Shown: positions 31,985-39,946 of the stretch, piece after piece
Position numbering within the stretch: position 1 is the stretch's first letter
Layout of the letters: every line of letters begins with the position of its first letter
Assembly: GCF_003003885.1 (NCBI RefSeq)
Contig: NZ_PVWN01000032.1
Span: 1-47,290, forward strand
Origin: Chlorogloea sp. CCALA 695
GTDB lineage: Bacteria > Cyanobacteriota > Cyanobacteriia > Cyanobacteriales > Chroococcidiopsidaceae
DNA: 47,290 bases
Direction: 5' to 3'
The notes under the pieces: generated by a model
Seen by the model: only the letters and a program-made list of their open reading frames with translations
Databases searched by the model: none
What the model was told of the DNA's origin: nothing
Made by a program: the position numbers and the translations under genes

Positions 31985-32270
31985 GAAATTAATAACCGCG
32001 CACTCCAATTTATTATCCAATTGAGTATATAAGATATCTAACAATTCGTCTTTTGAGGGGAACCCGTCTAGGTTTTGAATGGTTAAGCACCAGGTTTGGA
32101 AATACCTAAGCCTTTCCGGGCAGTGCTAAACTCTGGCTATTTAAGCAGTTTTAGCTGGCTTTGAGGCATTCCTTGACTGCCGCTTACATTCATCGCTACA
32201 ATTACAGGCTCATCTTTAGTGCGCCACAAGCGAATCAAGAAGTTTGCCTCCCACAAGCCTTCTTATCAGC
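31985..32270 (-). pseudogene. Remnant of the 166-aa convergent gene
   Basis: On the minus strand this region matches the gene at 28683-29183 over its C-terminal half: FLIRLWRTKDEPVIVAMNVS, then SQ-rich and PEFSTARKGLGIS segments. Frameshifts and stops interrupt it. The homology ends near 32250-32270. Together with tail copy 3 it closes the second cargo slot. Confidence 0.8.
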
Positions 32271-32395
32271 ACTCTCAATTTTATTAACATCATGAGAATT
32301 GCTAAACGTGGTAATCGACAGTTGCATTAGGTCTATTTGTATGATACGGTAGAAATGTTTAGATGAAATTGAGACAAACTCTCACGTGCAGAAAC

Positions 32396-32524
32396 ATGAA
32401 CACAGATGTTCACCGATGCTTGACTCTCGGTTCAAGCATGGTTACTATTTTAAATTCTGATTATTTTACCGTTCGACACTGGGAAAGAACGGTCAAGCAA
32501 AAGCTGCTTCGCTCGCTACGTTGA
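32396..32524 (+). CDS. Tiny 42-aa protein, HWERTVKQKLLR family, copy A
   Basis: The ORF from ATG 32396 has a basic C-terminal helix, RHWERTVKQKLLRSLR, after a short N-terminus with HRCLTLGSS. The same C-terminus and pattern recur in the ORF at 33010-33132, while the DNA between and after them has drifted. Retained protein similarity in the same frame supports real translation. No clear ribosome binding site is visible. Function unknown. Confidence 0.5.
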   Translation: MNTDVHRCLTLGSSMVTILNSDYFTVRHWERTVKQKLLRSLR

Positions 32525-32715
32525 GGCAATCTTTGCTGGCTCTTTTTTTCAGACACTAAGGTTTTTGCCCTACTTCTAGTCAAGGTTTCTACTGCAACCT
32601 ATTTTCGCAGTTACAGGTCGGCACAGCTATTTGCTGCCGATATAATTTATGTTTGTTTAATTTTCTGATTAGCCCAATTTGTCTAATTCAAATTGAGTTA
32701 GAAGTTCCAATTGGA

Positions 32716-32817
32716 ATGATTAGCAAACACAATATAGCTATGCTTTTAAGCCGATTAATAACCCCTCTATGGAAGGAGGTTAACTATTTCGCTCAAGGCA
32801 TTGCATTGAAAATGTAG
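32716..32817 (+). CDS. Possible 33-aa peptide
   Basis: ATG 32716 opens a 33-residue frame (MISKHNIAMLLSRLITPLWK ...). It lies between copy A of the tiny gene and the 24-residue membrane peptide. There is no strong ribosome binding site and no second copy to support it, so this is a weak call. Confidence 0.2.
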   Translation: MISKHNIAMLLSRLITPLWKEVNYFAQGIALKM

Positions 32818-32853
32818 TCAATATTACTCTTTTGAAAGGGGAGTCAACAAACC

Positions 32854-32928
32854 ATGCTGACAACTTATCAAGCAGCAATCGCAATTGCTCTAGGTATGGC
32901 TACAATGGTTGGTTTATTTAAATACTAA
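32854..32928 (+). CDS. Possible 24-aa single-pass membrane peptide
   Basis: ATG 32854 follows AAGGGGAG by 10 nt and encodes a 24-residue hydrophobic peptide (QAAIAIALGMATMVGLF core), ending KY. Cyanobacteria have many peptides of this size in membrane complexes. The ribosome binding site and hydrophobic pattern support it, but there is no homologue within the window. Confidence 0.4.
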   Translation: MLTTYQAAIAIALGMATMVGLFKY

Positions 32929-33009
32929 ACCGAGAAATAGTAACACTCAATTGAACATAATTCGCTGAGAATGTTCACCTGAGATTAGAATGATGGAGTT
33001 TTTAGAATC

Positions 33010-33132
33010 ATGGATGCTCATGCTCACCATTACTTGACCTTTGGTTCAACTGACTTTGCAACTTCTGAGACTCTTGTCGATCGGCATTGGGAAAGAACAG
33101 TCAAGCAAAAGCTGCTTCGCTTGCTACATTGA
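33010..33132 (+). CDS. Tiny 40-aa protein, HWERTVKQKLLR family, copy B
   Basis: The ORF from ATG 33010 encodes HHYLTFGST and then DRHWERTVKQKLLRLLH, matching copy A at 32396-32524 in pattern, length and spacing. The following 150 bp also align in part between copies (TGTTTAA...TGATT...AATTTGT), so a segment of about 300 bp was duplicated. The invariant C-terminal helix suggests selection on the protein. Function unknown; the basic helix could bind nucleic acid or a protein partner. Confidence 0.55.
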   Translation: MDAHAHHYLTFGSTDFATSETLVDRHWERTVKQKLLRLLH

Positions 33133-33322
33133 GATAACGCTTGGCGATCCTTTCAAAAACTAGAATCTTTGCTGTTAATTCTAATTAAACTCTCTACTCT
33201 AAGCCAATGTTTGTTTGGTGGTTTAGTTGCATCTGTCTGACTTTGGTACAGATTGCGCCTGTTTAAGTTTTTGATTGGTTTAATTTGTTCAACTCTAGAT
33301 TGCATTATGAGTTTCGATCGCA

Positions 33323-33499
33323 ATGAAATTAAAACATCGAACAAAAAGACCCACAACGAGAAATTGCCCTTGCTGTTCCCACCGATTACTACGACATATT
33401 TGTGGTCGAAGAATTTATTGGTTCTGTCGAAATTGCTGGCAAGAAATGTATTTTCTAGAAGAAACACCTTTTAGAAGAGGCTTAAAGAGTATCTCATAG
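33323..33499 (+). CDS. 58-aa zinc-ribbon-like protein
   Basis: ATG 33323 opens a frame encoding two cysteine pairs, CPCC and CRNC, around RLLRHICGRRIYWF. This is a typical zinc-ribbon knuckle layout, ending WCQEM-like (CWQEMYF). Very similar short proteins occur in cyanobacteria. The overlapping 73-codon ORF at 33253-33474 in another frame is unlikely to be the gene. Function unknown; zinc binding is inferred from the cysteine spacing. Confidence 0.65.
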   Translation: MKLKHRTKRPTTRNCPCCSHRLLRHICGRRIYWFCRNCWQEMYFLEETPFRRGLKSIS

Positions 33500-33675
33500 T
33501 ACCGAATGGCATTAAGATAAGCCCCAGTCGGTTGGGTGGAACATTTGCAAAATGGTAACTGCCGCCGCCCCGCTTAATTTCCCCTTACCTTATTGCCATT
33601 TGCGTGAATGTGATGGTTGAGCCTCTTCTTTGACGCGCGTGCTATTTGTCCAAATCCTGAAACGAAGGTGAGAAT

Positions 33676-34119
33676 ATGACTTGGATTCTTTTTATTCACC
33701 CGATTGTGATGGCGGTTCTACTGGGTATTTCAATTTATGCGTTGTACTTAGGTATTCAAATTCGGCGCACAAGAGCCGCTACTGGCGATCTCAAGAAAGA
33801 GCTAATTCGAGGTAGATTTAATGTCCGACACCACCAGATTGGCTCATTGTTACTAGCGCTGTTGGTGCTTAGTGCCATTGGTGGCATGGCTGCCACCTAT
33901 ACGCACTATGGCAAGCTATTTGTGGGTACTCACCTGCTGGTAGGACTTGGCACAGTAGGTCTAATTGCCGTATCTGCTAGCCTGTCTCCTTTGATGCAAA
34001 GAGGAAACAATTGGGCGCGCTTAACTCATATAACTTTGAATGTAGCAATTCTAGCGCTGTTCGGTTGGCAGGCTGTCAGTGGTTTGCAAGGCGTGCAAAG
34101 TATCATCGAGAAGATGTAA
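33676..34119 (+). CDS. DUF4079-family membrane protein
   Basis: This is a 147-residue protein with four hydrophobic segments (WILFIHPIVMAVLLGISIYAL, IGSLLLALLVLSAIGGMAA, VGTHLLVGLGTVGLIAVSA, ITLNVAILALFGWQAVSG). Histidines lie at HP, RHH, THY and TH, the pattern of cyanobacterial/plastid DUF4079 proteins that resemble b-type cytochromes. It lies in the membrane; heme binding is an inference from the histidines. AAGGTGAG precedes the ATG. The 300 bp after it (34120-34417) contains no convincing gene. Confidence 0.8.
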   Translation: MTWILFIHPIVMAVLLGISIYALYLGIQIRRTRAATGDLKKELIRGRFNVRHHQIGSLLLALLVLSAIGGMAATYTHYGKLFVGTHLLVGLGTVGLIAVSASLSPLMQRGNNWARLTHITLNVAILALFGWQAVSGLQGVQSIIEKM

Positions 34120-34417
34120 CCGAATTGAGAACGCAAGGAAAATGGCAGGTGCGTTTAGGCGTGCCAGGTAGCTTAAGCCAGCAAGTTACTATGGTTTCAC
34201 CAATTTTCCTTGCGATTATTTTAGCGCCATTGTCTCATAGTACCAATGTTAAAAAAGCTTTCTAAAGTTTGTGCTAAATCCTGTCCAAAGCTTGAACTCA
34301 AACTAAGTTTTTGCAGCGATAGATTAGTTCAGAGGTTTATGCTGACAGACATTATACCCATCTAAGTTTTCAGTTTGATAATTTTGTTCAATGTAGATTA
34401 AATCAGGAGTTTCAATC

Positions 34418-34750
34418 ATGATGTTCTTAGTCCGGCGCACAGAAAAGACTGTGTGGTCAGAGTTTTGTAATTGTGGTGTTTACTTTACACGATGGTTATC
34501 ATCTTACTGGGTTAATATTTTTGCTATTGCAATTATATTAACCGCTACTTTGACCTACCTTCTAGCATTCGTTAACGCACCATTCACTCAAATCAGTAAT
34601 GAAGATTACCAACCGATTTTAAGTGCTTTGTTTTTGAATAATGGGACGAGCAACAGCACTACACCTCAGTTCTCTGGCTACCGATTAGCACTCTTGTACG
34701 ACTTTGGCAGATGGCTTGCTGTGCAAGCAATTCGACTGTTGTCTAACTGA
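34418..34750 (+). CDS. Hypothetical membrane protein (110 aa)
   Basis: This 110-residue protein has one strong membrane helix (IFAIAIILTATLTYLLAF) preceded by an aromatic segment, and an amphipathic C-terminus (YDFGRWLAVQAIRLL). ATCAGGAG lies upstream of the ATG. No family is recognised. It is probably part of the plus-strand membrane/stress set with the DUF4079 and saccharopine-dehydrogenase-like genes. Confidence 0.6.
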   Translation: MMFLVRRTEKTVWSEFCNCGVYFTRWLSSYWVNIFAIAIILTATLTYLLAFVNAPFTQISNEDYQPILSALFLNNGTSNSTTPQFSGYRLALLYDFGRWLAVQAIRLLSN

Positions 34751-34823
34751 GTTTAGAACCGTGGTTTGAAGACCTTAAATGATGGTTTGTTTTTAGATTA
34801 TTGTCGTAATTCGTAGCAAAGAA

Positions 34824-35972
34824 ATGACACAGCAAGTTCTAATTTTGGGTGGAAGTGGAAGGATTGGTCGCCAAGTTGCAGTCGATCTACTTACTTATAC
34901 TTCTGCTCAAATTACAATCGCAGGACGCAACCTAAAGATCGGGCAGAGAGTCTCTCAGTTATTGGGCAATCGCTGTCAATTTTTGTCAATTGACTTAGAT
35001 AAACCAGAACTGTTACAAGGCGCGATCGCACAGTCTAATTTAGTAATTCACTGTGCAGGTCCATTTCATCATCGCAATGCAAGTGTTTTGAGGCTTTGCA
35101 TCGATCTAGCGGTGAACTATTTAGATGTAAGCGATCATCCGTCGTTTACTTGCAAAGCGATTGCCCTGAAAGTAAAAGCAGAAGCGGCAGGGATTACTGC
35201 GATCGTCAACACAGGTATTTTTCCGGGTCTTTCTAATAGCATGGTGCGGCGCGATGTTGACCAGCTTGATGAAGCCCAAAGCATTCATCTGAGCTATGTT
35301 GTCGGCGGTTCAGGCGGGGCAGGACTGACGGTGATGCAATCGACATTTTTAGGATTACAGCGTCCGTTTGAAGCTTGGATTGATGGCAAGCGCCGAAGCG
35401 TTAATCCTTACAGCGATCGTGAAGTGATTGATTTTCCGCACTATGGCAAAGTGGGCGTGTCTTGGTTTGATATGCCTGAATCTTTTACGCTTGCAGATAC
35501 GTTCCCAGTCAAAACGGTGATTACTAAATTCGGATCGGTGCCGCGCTTCTATAACTATTTGACGTGGAGTGTAGCGCGATGCTGGCATCCTAAACTTTTA
35601 CAATCGCAGAGCGTGATTGAGTTTTTATCACGAGTGAGCTATGGCATGACGCAGATCAGTAATCGCTTTAGCGGCATTGGAGTGGTGATTCGCTCGGAAG
35701 TGACTGGACTCAAACATGGTCAACGGGTGTCCTGCGTTTCAACCTTGGTGCATCCCAATACTGCTTGTGCTGCTGGAATTGGCACAGGAACGATTGCGGA
35801 ATCATTGCTTTCTGGGGTACTAAAAAAACCAGGCGTTTGGTCTCCAGAACAAGCGGTATCAACTTCCCTGTTTGAAGCAGCAATGCAGAGCCGAGGCATT
35901 GAGATTCAGCAACAGTTATTCCCCACCCCGAGCCGCCATCCATTTGAAGTTCCTTCTGCTGTACTTTATTAA
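34824..35972 (+). CDS. Saccharopine dehydrogenase family NAD(P)-binding protein (second copy)
   Basis: This 382-residue protein has an N-terminal Rossmann motif GGSGRIGR (QQVLILGGSGRIGRQVAVDL), then ITIAGRNLKIGQR, LVIHCAGPFHHRN and NTGIFPGLSNSM. These are the usual signature of the saccharopine-dehydrogenase-like group. It is a distant paralogue of the protein at 30439-31554. Some cyanobacterial and plastid members act on carotenoid or lipid substrates, but no substrate can be inferred here. Base composition is richer in GC than the flanking intergenic DNA. Two small membrane-protein ORFs follow directly. Confidence 0.88.
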   Translation: MTQQVLILGGSGRIGRQVAVDLLTYTSAQITIAGRNLKIGQRVSQLLGNRCQFLSIDLDKPELLQGAIAQSNLVIHCAGPFHHRNASVLRLCIDLAVNYLDVSDHPSFTCKAIALKVKAEAAGITAIVNTGIFPGLSNSMVRRDVDQLDEAQSIHLSYVVGGSGGAGLTVMQSTFLGLQRPFEAWIDGKRRSVNPYSDREVIDFPHYGKVGVSWFDMPESFTLADTFPVKTVITKFGSVPRFYNYLTWSVARCWHPKLLQSQSVIEFLSRVSYGMTQISNRFSGIGVVIRSEVTGLKHGQRVSCVSTLVHPNTACAAGIGTGTIAESLLSGVLKKPGVWSPEQAVSTSLFEAAMQSRGIEIQQQLFPTPSRHPFEVPSAVLY

Positions 35973-35978
35973 TTTGCC

Positions 35979-36236
35979 ATGTCATCAACCTCGTTTCTTG
36001 TTGCATTTTCAATGACTTGCCTAGCTCTGTATGTTGTCAATGTTGCAAAAGAAGAGATGCTGAGAATCTTTGCAGTAATCGTGGCAATGCTTGGCTTGTT
36101 TTTCAGTTTAGTGTTAGCGCCTTGGCTGGTACAAGCCTTAATGCTGATTTTTATTCTAATCTGGCGAAACCTTTCGCATCCTTCATCTCGTTCTCAGGAG
36201 AAACAGCAAAGATGTTCAATAAAGCTTACTTTTTAG
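35979..36236 (+). CDS. Small two-helix membrane protein (85 aa)
   Basis: The gene starts 6 bp after the oxidoreductase stop. Two hydrophobic segments (FLVAFSMTCLALYVVNVA and MLRIFAVIVAMLGLFFSLVL, the second running into a further helix LVQALMLIFILIW) predict an integral membrane protein. A 108-codon ORF in another frame overlaps and is less plausible. Function unknown; it is likely co-transcribed with the oxidoreductase gene. Confidence 0.55.
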   Translation: MSSTSFLVAFSMTCLALYVVNVAKEEMLRIFAVIVAMLGLFFSLVLAPWLVQALMLIFILIWRNLSHPSSRSQEKQQRCSIKLTF

Positions 36237-36343
36237 TTTTAAATGATTCACGCTCATGGTATTTATTATTGTTTGCTGGAGTCGCGATCGGAATATGGGC
36301 TATCACAATTGTACGGCTTTGGTCATCGCTGCGATCGCATTGA
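36212..36343 (+). CDS. Small membrane peptide (43 aa)
   Basis: ATG 36212 follows AGGAG by 11 nt and overlaps the end of the previous ORF by 25 bp. The peptide has one membrane helix (WYLLLFAGVAIGIWAITIV) between short polar ends. The ribosome binding site and overlap suggest translational coupling. Function unknown. Confidence 0.5.
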   Translation: MFNKAYFLVLNDSRSWYLLLFAGVAIGIWAITIVRLWSSLRSH

Positions 36344-36506
36344 TATAACACTTATTTTGAAATTTAAACGTTACCGTGTCAATAAACTTATCTTGCATAT
36401 CTCCATTCTGCATTGCTAATTTCATTATTATTGAGCTAATTTTTCCGCCTTAGTCTAGTCGCACTTCCAATGTTCTTAACCCCTGTGACTTTTAGGAGAA
36501 AAATCA

Positions 36507-36851
36507 ATGAAAACTCAAATAAATTTTGTTCAGAGGCAGATTTGCCCCACAGTATTAACAGTTGAGGAGGCAATGAATCGCCAAAAGAAACTCCTGATCA
36601 TTGATGTACAGAATCCAAAATATGTGACTAGCATTATTCCGAGAGCGCAGCGCTTGAATGAAGCGATTTCGCTCAAAGACATTCCCAAAACTCAAGCTGT
36701 TCTAGTCACTTGTTTATCGGGAGAGCGAAGCTTTAGAGTGGCGCAACAATTGATTCAACGCGGTTATTGTGATGTTTATGTTCTCAAAGGCGGAGTAATG
36801 GCATGGCGAAGGGCGGGGTATATGACCCAGTTAATCAAACTTCCCGCCTAA
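36507..36851 (+). CDS. Rhodanese-like domain protein
   Basis: This is a 114-residue single-domain rhodanese. It has LLIIDVQNPKYVTSIIPRA, the active-site loop CLSGERS with C69, the RVAQQLIQRGY helix and VYVLKGGVMAWRRAGY at the end, all typical of the family. Such proteins bind or transfer sulfane sulfur or act as sensors of redox stress. TTAGGAGAAAAATCA precedes the ATG, a strong ribosome binding site. It lies 46 bp before a TerC gene; stress genes of this type are often grouped. Confidence 0.9.
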   Translation: MKTQINFVQRQICPTVLTVEEAMNRQKKLLIIDVQNPKYVTSIIPRAQRLNEAISLKDIPKTQAVLVTCLSGERSFRVAQQLIQRGYCDVYVLKGGVMAWRRAGYMTQLIKLPA

Positions 36852-36896
36852 TCTCTGAGATTCTATTGCATTTACTTCAAAGGTGAAATCAAATTC

Positions 36897-37637
36897 ATGC
36901 TGGATCAAATTTTCAACTCTCCATTCAATATTGAAGTCGAAACGCTTTTAGTGCTGCTTGTGCTTGTGGCGATGGAGGTAGTCTTGTCAGCCGATAATGC
37001 GATCGCACTTGCAGCATTGACCCAAAGATTACAACACCCAACCCTAGAACGACGCGCCTTAAACATTGGACTGGCAATTGCATATCTTCTCCGAATAATT
37101 TTGATTGCAAGCGCAACCTGGATTGTTCAATTCTGGCAAGTTGAACTTGCAGGAGCGCTTTATCTCTTGTGGTTAGCTTGGCAGTATTTCACAAGGAAGC
37201 AATCAGACGGGAACTATCTTCCCACGCAAGTTCAATCCCTCTGGCAAATAATTCCCTTGATTGCTTTGACGGATCTTGCCTTCTCCTTAGATAGTGTGAC
37301 GACTGCGATCGCGATTTCTCAGGAACTTTGGCTAATTGTTTTGGGCGGTACGATCGGAATTGTGGCGCTGCGGTTTCTGGCGGGGTTATTCATTCGATGG
37401 TTAGAAGAATTCACCCATTTATCAGATGCAGGGTATCTTGCAGTTGCTTTGGTTGGATTGCGGTTATTATTACGGGTGATCAATCCTGACCTCGTGCCAT
37501 CAGAATGGGTAATGGTAACTCTGATTGCTTTGTTGTTTGTGTGGGGATTCTCTCGCCGCATTCAGAAGCCCTTACAGAATTCAATTGACAAAGCTGAAAT
37601 TAGACAAGCCCCGATCGAATCTTTGCAAAAATCTTAA
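36897..37637 (+). CDS. TerC-family integral membrane protein
   Basis: This is a 246-residue protein with seven or more hydrophobic segments. The two TerC signature helices are present: VVLSADNAIALAAL near the N-terminus and DLAFSLDSVTTAIAI near the middle. TerC proteins are implicated in tellurium resistance and in metal (manganese) export or membrane-protein insertion. The acidic residues in both signature helices are kept. AAGGTGA lies 10 nt before the ATG. It sits between rhodanese and the hybrid kinase, and co-regulation is possible. Confidence 0.92.
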   Translation: MLDQIFNSPFNIEVETLLVLLVLVAMEVVLSADNAIALAALTQRLQHPTLERRALNIGLAIAYLLRIILIASATWIVQFWQVELAGALYLLWLAWQYFTRKQSDGNYLPTQVQSLWQIIPLIALTDLAFSLDSVTTAIAISQELWLIVLGGTIGIVALRFLAGLFIRWLEEFTHLSDAGYLAVALVGLRLLLRVINPDLVPSEWVMVTLIALLFVWGFSRRIQKPLQNSIDKAEIRQAPIESLQKS

Positions 37638-37669
37638 TTCTTCAACTTGCAAAAACTGAACAAGAGAAC

Positions 37670-39268
37670 ATGACAATGTTAATAGCAGAAATGTTGAATG
37701 TAAAAAACAACACATTGCGTAATAACCAGAGCGAGGGGCGGTTTCGCACTCTGATTAGTGCCAGTTCCAATGTGCTGTATCGCATGAATGCTGATTGGAG
37801 CGAGATGTACGAGCTTCAGGGCGGCAATTTGATCGCAAACACATCCGAGCCAATCTCTGATTGGATGCAAAAATATATTCACTCAGATGACCAAGCCAGC
37901 GTATTAGAGGCACTTGAGGTAGCCGTCGGGAACAAGCGTTTGTTCGAGCTAGAACACCGCATTCGTCAAGTTGATGGCACACTGGGCTGGGTTTACTCAC
38001 GCGCTGTGCCTTTACTCGATAGTGCTGGTGAAATTATTGAATGGTTCGGCGAGGCGAGTGATATTAGCGATCGCAAGCGCATCGAGCAAGAGCGCGAACA
38101 ATTGCTAGCGCAAGAACAAGCCGCACGGGAAGCTGCCGAATCTGCCAACCGGATCAAAGATGAGTTTTTGGCTGTCCTGTCGCACGAGTTGCGATCGCCC
38201 CTCAACCCGATTCTAGGTTGGACACAACTGCTGCAAAAAGGCAAACTTGATAGCGCCCGTCAAGTCGAAGCCTTAACAATAATCGAGCGCAATGCCAAAT
38301 TGCAATTGCAGCTGATCGAAGACTTACTCGACATCTCCCGCATCATACAGGGCAAATTGTCCTTAACAGCCGCTCCTGTTAACTTGACGTTTGTGATTTC
38401 TGCTGCCGTTGAAACGGTGCGTTTGGCAGCACAAGCGAAGAATATTGGACTACAGATTGACCTAGGCACCACAATCTCTCTGGTTTGGGGCGATGATGTC
38501 CGCTTACAGCAGGTGGTATGGAACTTACTCACAAATGCGGTTAAGTTCACACCCAATGGCGGACAAGTCATGGTTGAACTACAGCAAGCTGATGGTTTTG
38601 CTCAAATTCGGGTGATTGATACTGGCAAGGGCATTCAACCACAATTTCTGCCTTCTGTGTTTGAGTATTTTCGGCAGGAAGACGGCTCAACTACTCGTAA
38701 ATTTGGTGGGCTAGGGTTGGGGCTGGCGATCGTGCGGCAAATTGTCGAAATGCACGGCGGGATGGTCAAAGTAGAAAGCTTGGGTGAGAATCAAGGCGCA
38801 ATCTTTACAGTGCAATTGCCCCTCATGCAACAGGCAGTTCCGACTGGATCAGAACCGAGCCGCACTAGCGTGGACACCCAGGTTCCCCTTAGCAACCTGC
38901 AAATTCTGCTCGTTGACGACGATCTCGATACTTGCGAGTTTCAAGCATTTGTGCTGTCACAGAGCGGGGCAAAGGTAACAACCGTTGCTTCTGGCTTCGA
39001 GGCGTTGCAGGTACTTGATCGATTTATTCCCGATCTGCTAGTGAGCGACGTGGGTATGACTCAGATGGATGGGTATATGCTGATGCAACAAATTCGCTCT
39101 CGTCCTACCGATCAAGGAGGGGCAATTCCGGCGATCGCGCTAACGGCTTACGCGAGAGATTTTGATCGGCAAAAAGCGTTTCAGGCAGGGTTTGGATCTC
39201 ACATCACGAAACCTGTTGAGCCAGAGGCGTTAGTGAGGGCGATTGTAAACTTGCTAGAACCCAGCTAA
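37670..39268 (+). CDS. Hybrid histidine kinase: PAS - HisKA - HATPase - receiver
   Basis: This is a 532-residue soluble sensor with no membrane segment. An N-terminal PAS domain with PAC-like end (LFELEHRIRQVDGTLGWVYS) is followed by a short coiled coil. The H-box VLSHELRSPLNPILGW has the phosphorylated H172. The N-box WNLLTNAVKFTPNGG and the G-boxes DTGKGI and GLGLGLAIV mark the ATPase. The C-terminal receiver has VDDD at its start, phospho-acceptor D460 in LLVSDVGM, and ALTAYA. ATG 37670 or 37676 may start it. With its own receiver it presumably signals through a phosphorelay encoded elsewhere. Confidence 0.93.
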   Translation: MTMLIAEMLNVKNNTLRNNQSEGRFRTLISASSNVLYRMNADWSEMYELQGGNLIANTSEPISDWMQKYIHSDDQASVLEALEVAVGNKRLFELEHRIRQVDGTLGWVYSRAVPLLDSAGEIIEWFGEASDISDRKRIEQEREQLLAQEQAAREAAESANRIKDEFLAVLSHELRSPLNPILGWTQLLQKGKLDSARQVEALTIIERNAKLQLQLIEDLLDISRIIQGKLSLTAAPVNLTFVISAAVETVRLAAQAKNIGLQIDLGTTISLVWGDDVRLQQVVWNLLTNAVKFTPNGGQVMVELQQADGFAQIRVIDTGKGIQPQFLPSVFEYFRQEDGSTTRKFGGLGLGLAIVRQIVEMHGGMVKVESLGENQGAIFTVQLPLMQQAVPTGSEPSRTSVDTQVPLSNLQILLVDDDLDTCEFQAFVLSQSGAKVTTVASGFEALQVLDRFIPDLLVSDVGMTQMDGYMLMQQIRSRPTDQGGAIPAIALTAYARDFDRQKAFQAGFGSHITKPVEPEALVRAIVNLLEPS

Positions 39269-39293
39269 GGCTTTACAGAACCCATTTGACATC

Positions 39294-39325
39294 TTTTGCC
39301 GTCTCGAAGTACAGTGACGGCAAAA
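39294..39325. repeat. Perfect 10-bp inverted repeat downstream of the kinase gene
   Basis: TTTTGCCGTC (39294-39303) and GACGGCAAAA (39316-39325) form a perfect stem with a 12-nt loop. The T tract is on the 5' side and the A tract on the 3' side on both strands, so it does not have the usual shape of an intrinsic terminator. It lies just before an IS remnant and may be an IS end or a small palindromic element. Confidence 0.5.
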
Positions 39326-39341
39326 CCTATATTCAGCAGCC

Positions 39342-39383
39342 ATGACATACTCTAGCAGCCTAACAGACGAAGAATGGGAATAG
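39342..39383 (+). pseudogene. 5' remnant of an IS5-type transposase gene
   Basis: ATG 39342 encodes MTYSSSLTDEEWE and then a stop. This is the conserved start of many cyanobacterial IS5-family transposases (usually ...TDEEWELIEPLLP). Nothing of the rest is recognisable. A 60-codon ORF overlaps and continues to 39556, but has no recognisable family. Confidence 0.6.
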
Positions 39384-39587
39384 CTTTACTGAATTTGAGA
39401 CGAATGTTTCAAGATGAAGGCATTGTAGATACAATTTGGATTTTGGGTAATGTTTTGACTCACGAATCTACCCGCACAAGAGTTTTAGAAATGCGTTCTG
39501 TTTTCCAGAAATATCGTAATGAATTAGGTTACATCATTCTGTGTGCTGTTGCCTAGTAGTGTCATTAATCCAAAATTAAAAATTGCT

Positions 39588-39932
39588 ATGACTTCTAAAA
39601 ACACAACAAACTCATCTTTCGTTACCCAATTGCGAGAACAAATTGAATATCGTGATGCTGGAACTTTCAATAAAGTATTGCTAAAAGATCAAGCTTGTCA
39701 ACACACGCTCTTGTGTCTTGCAGCTAACACGGAGATTTCTGAGCATAAGTCTACTCGAAATGCCACTGCTAATGTGATTGAAGGACGGGGTGTACTCACT
39801 TTGTCGGGACAAGATATTGCCCTAGAAACAGGTGTTTTCGTATTTATACCTGCCAATGCTCCCCACTCATTAAAGTCTGAAGACAAATTGGCGTTTTTGT
39901 TAACGCTTTCCGAAAAAGTAGATACTAATTAA
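39588..39932 (+). CDS. Cupin-domain protein
   Basis: Taking ATG 39588, the product is 114 residues with a single cupin domain. Cupin motif 1 region: EISEHKSTRNATANVIEGRG; motif 2: VFVFIPANAPHSLKSE. The metal-binding histidines are in part kept (H in EH, H in PHSL). Such small cupins are common in stress gene sets, often next to hemerythrin- or YwiC-like genes. It lies 14 bp before a hypothetical gene on the same strand. Confidence 0.82.
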   Translation: MTSKNTTNSSFVTQLREQIEYRDAGTFNKVLLKDQACQHTLLCLAANTEISEHKSTRNATANVIEGRGVLTLSGQDIALETGVFVFIPANAPHSLKSEDKLAFLLTLSEKVDTN

Positions 39933-39946
39933 TTTTTTTCTGAACA

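Noticed and set aside
34011-34265. 84-codon ORF after the DUF4079 gene
   Set aside because: It begins inside the DUF4079 gene in another frame, without a ribosome binding site. The part beyond the gene (GKWQVRLGVPGSL...) is not clearly coding.
36017-36343. 108-codon ORF overlapping the 85-aa and 43-aa membrane ORFs
   Set aside because: The first half is cysteine-rich and shadow-like. Only the last 43 codons, from ATG 36212 with its own AGGAG, look coding; these are annotated separately.
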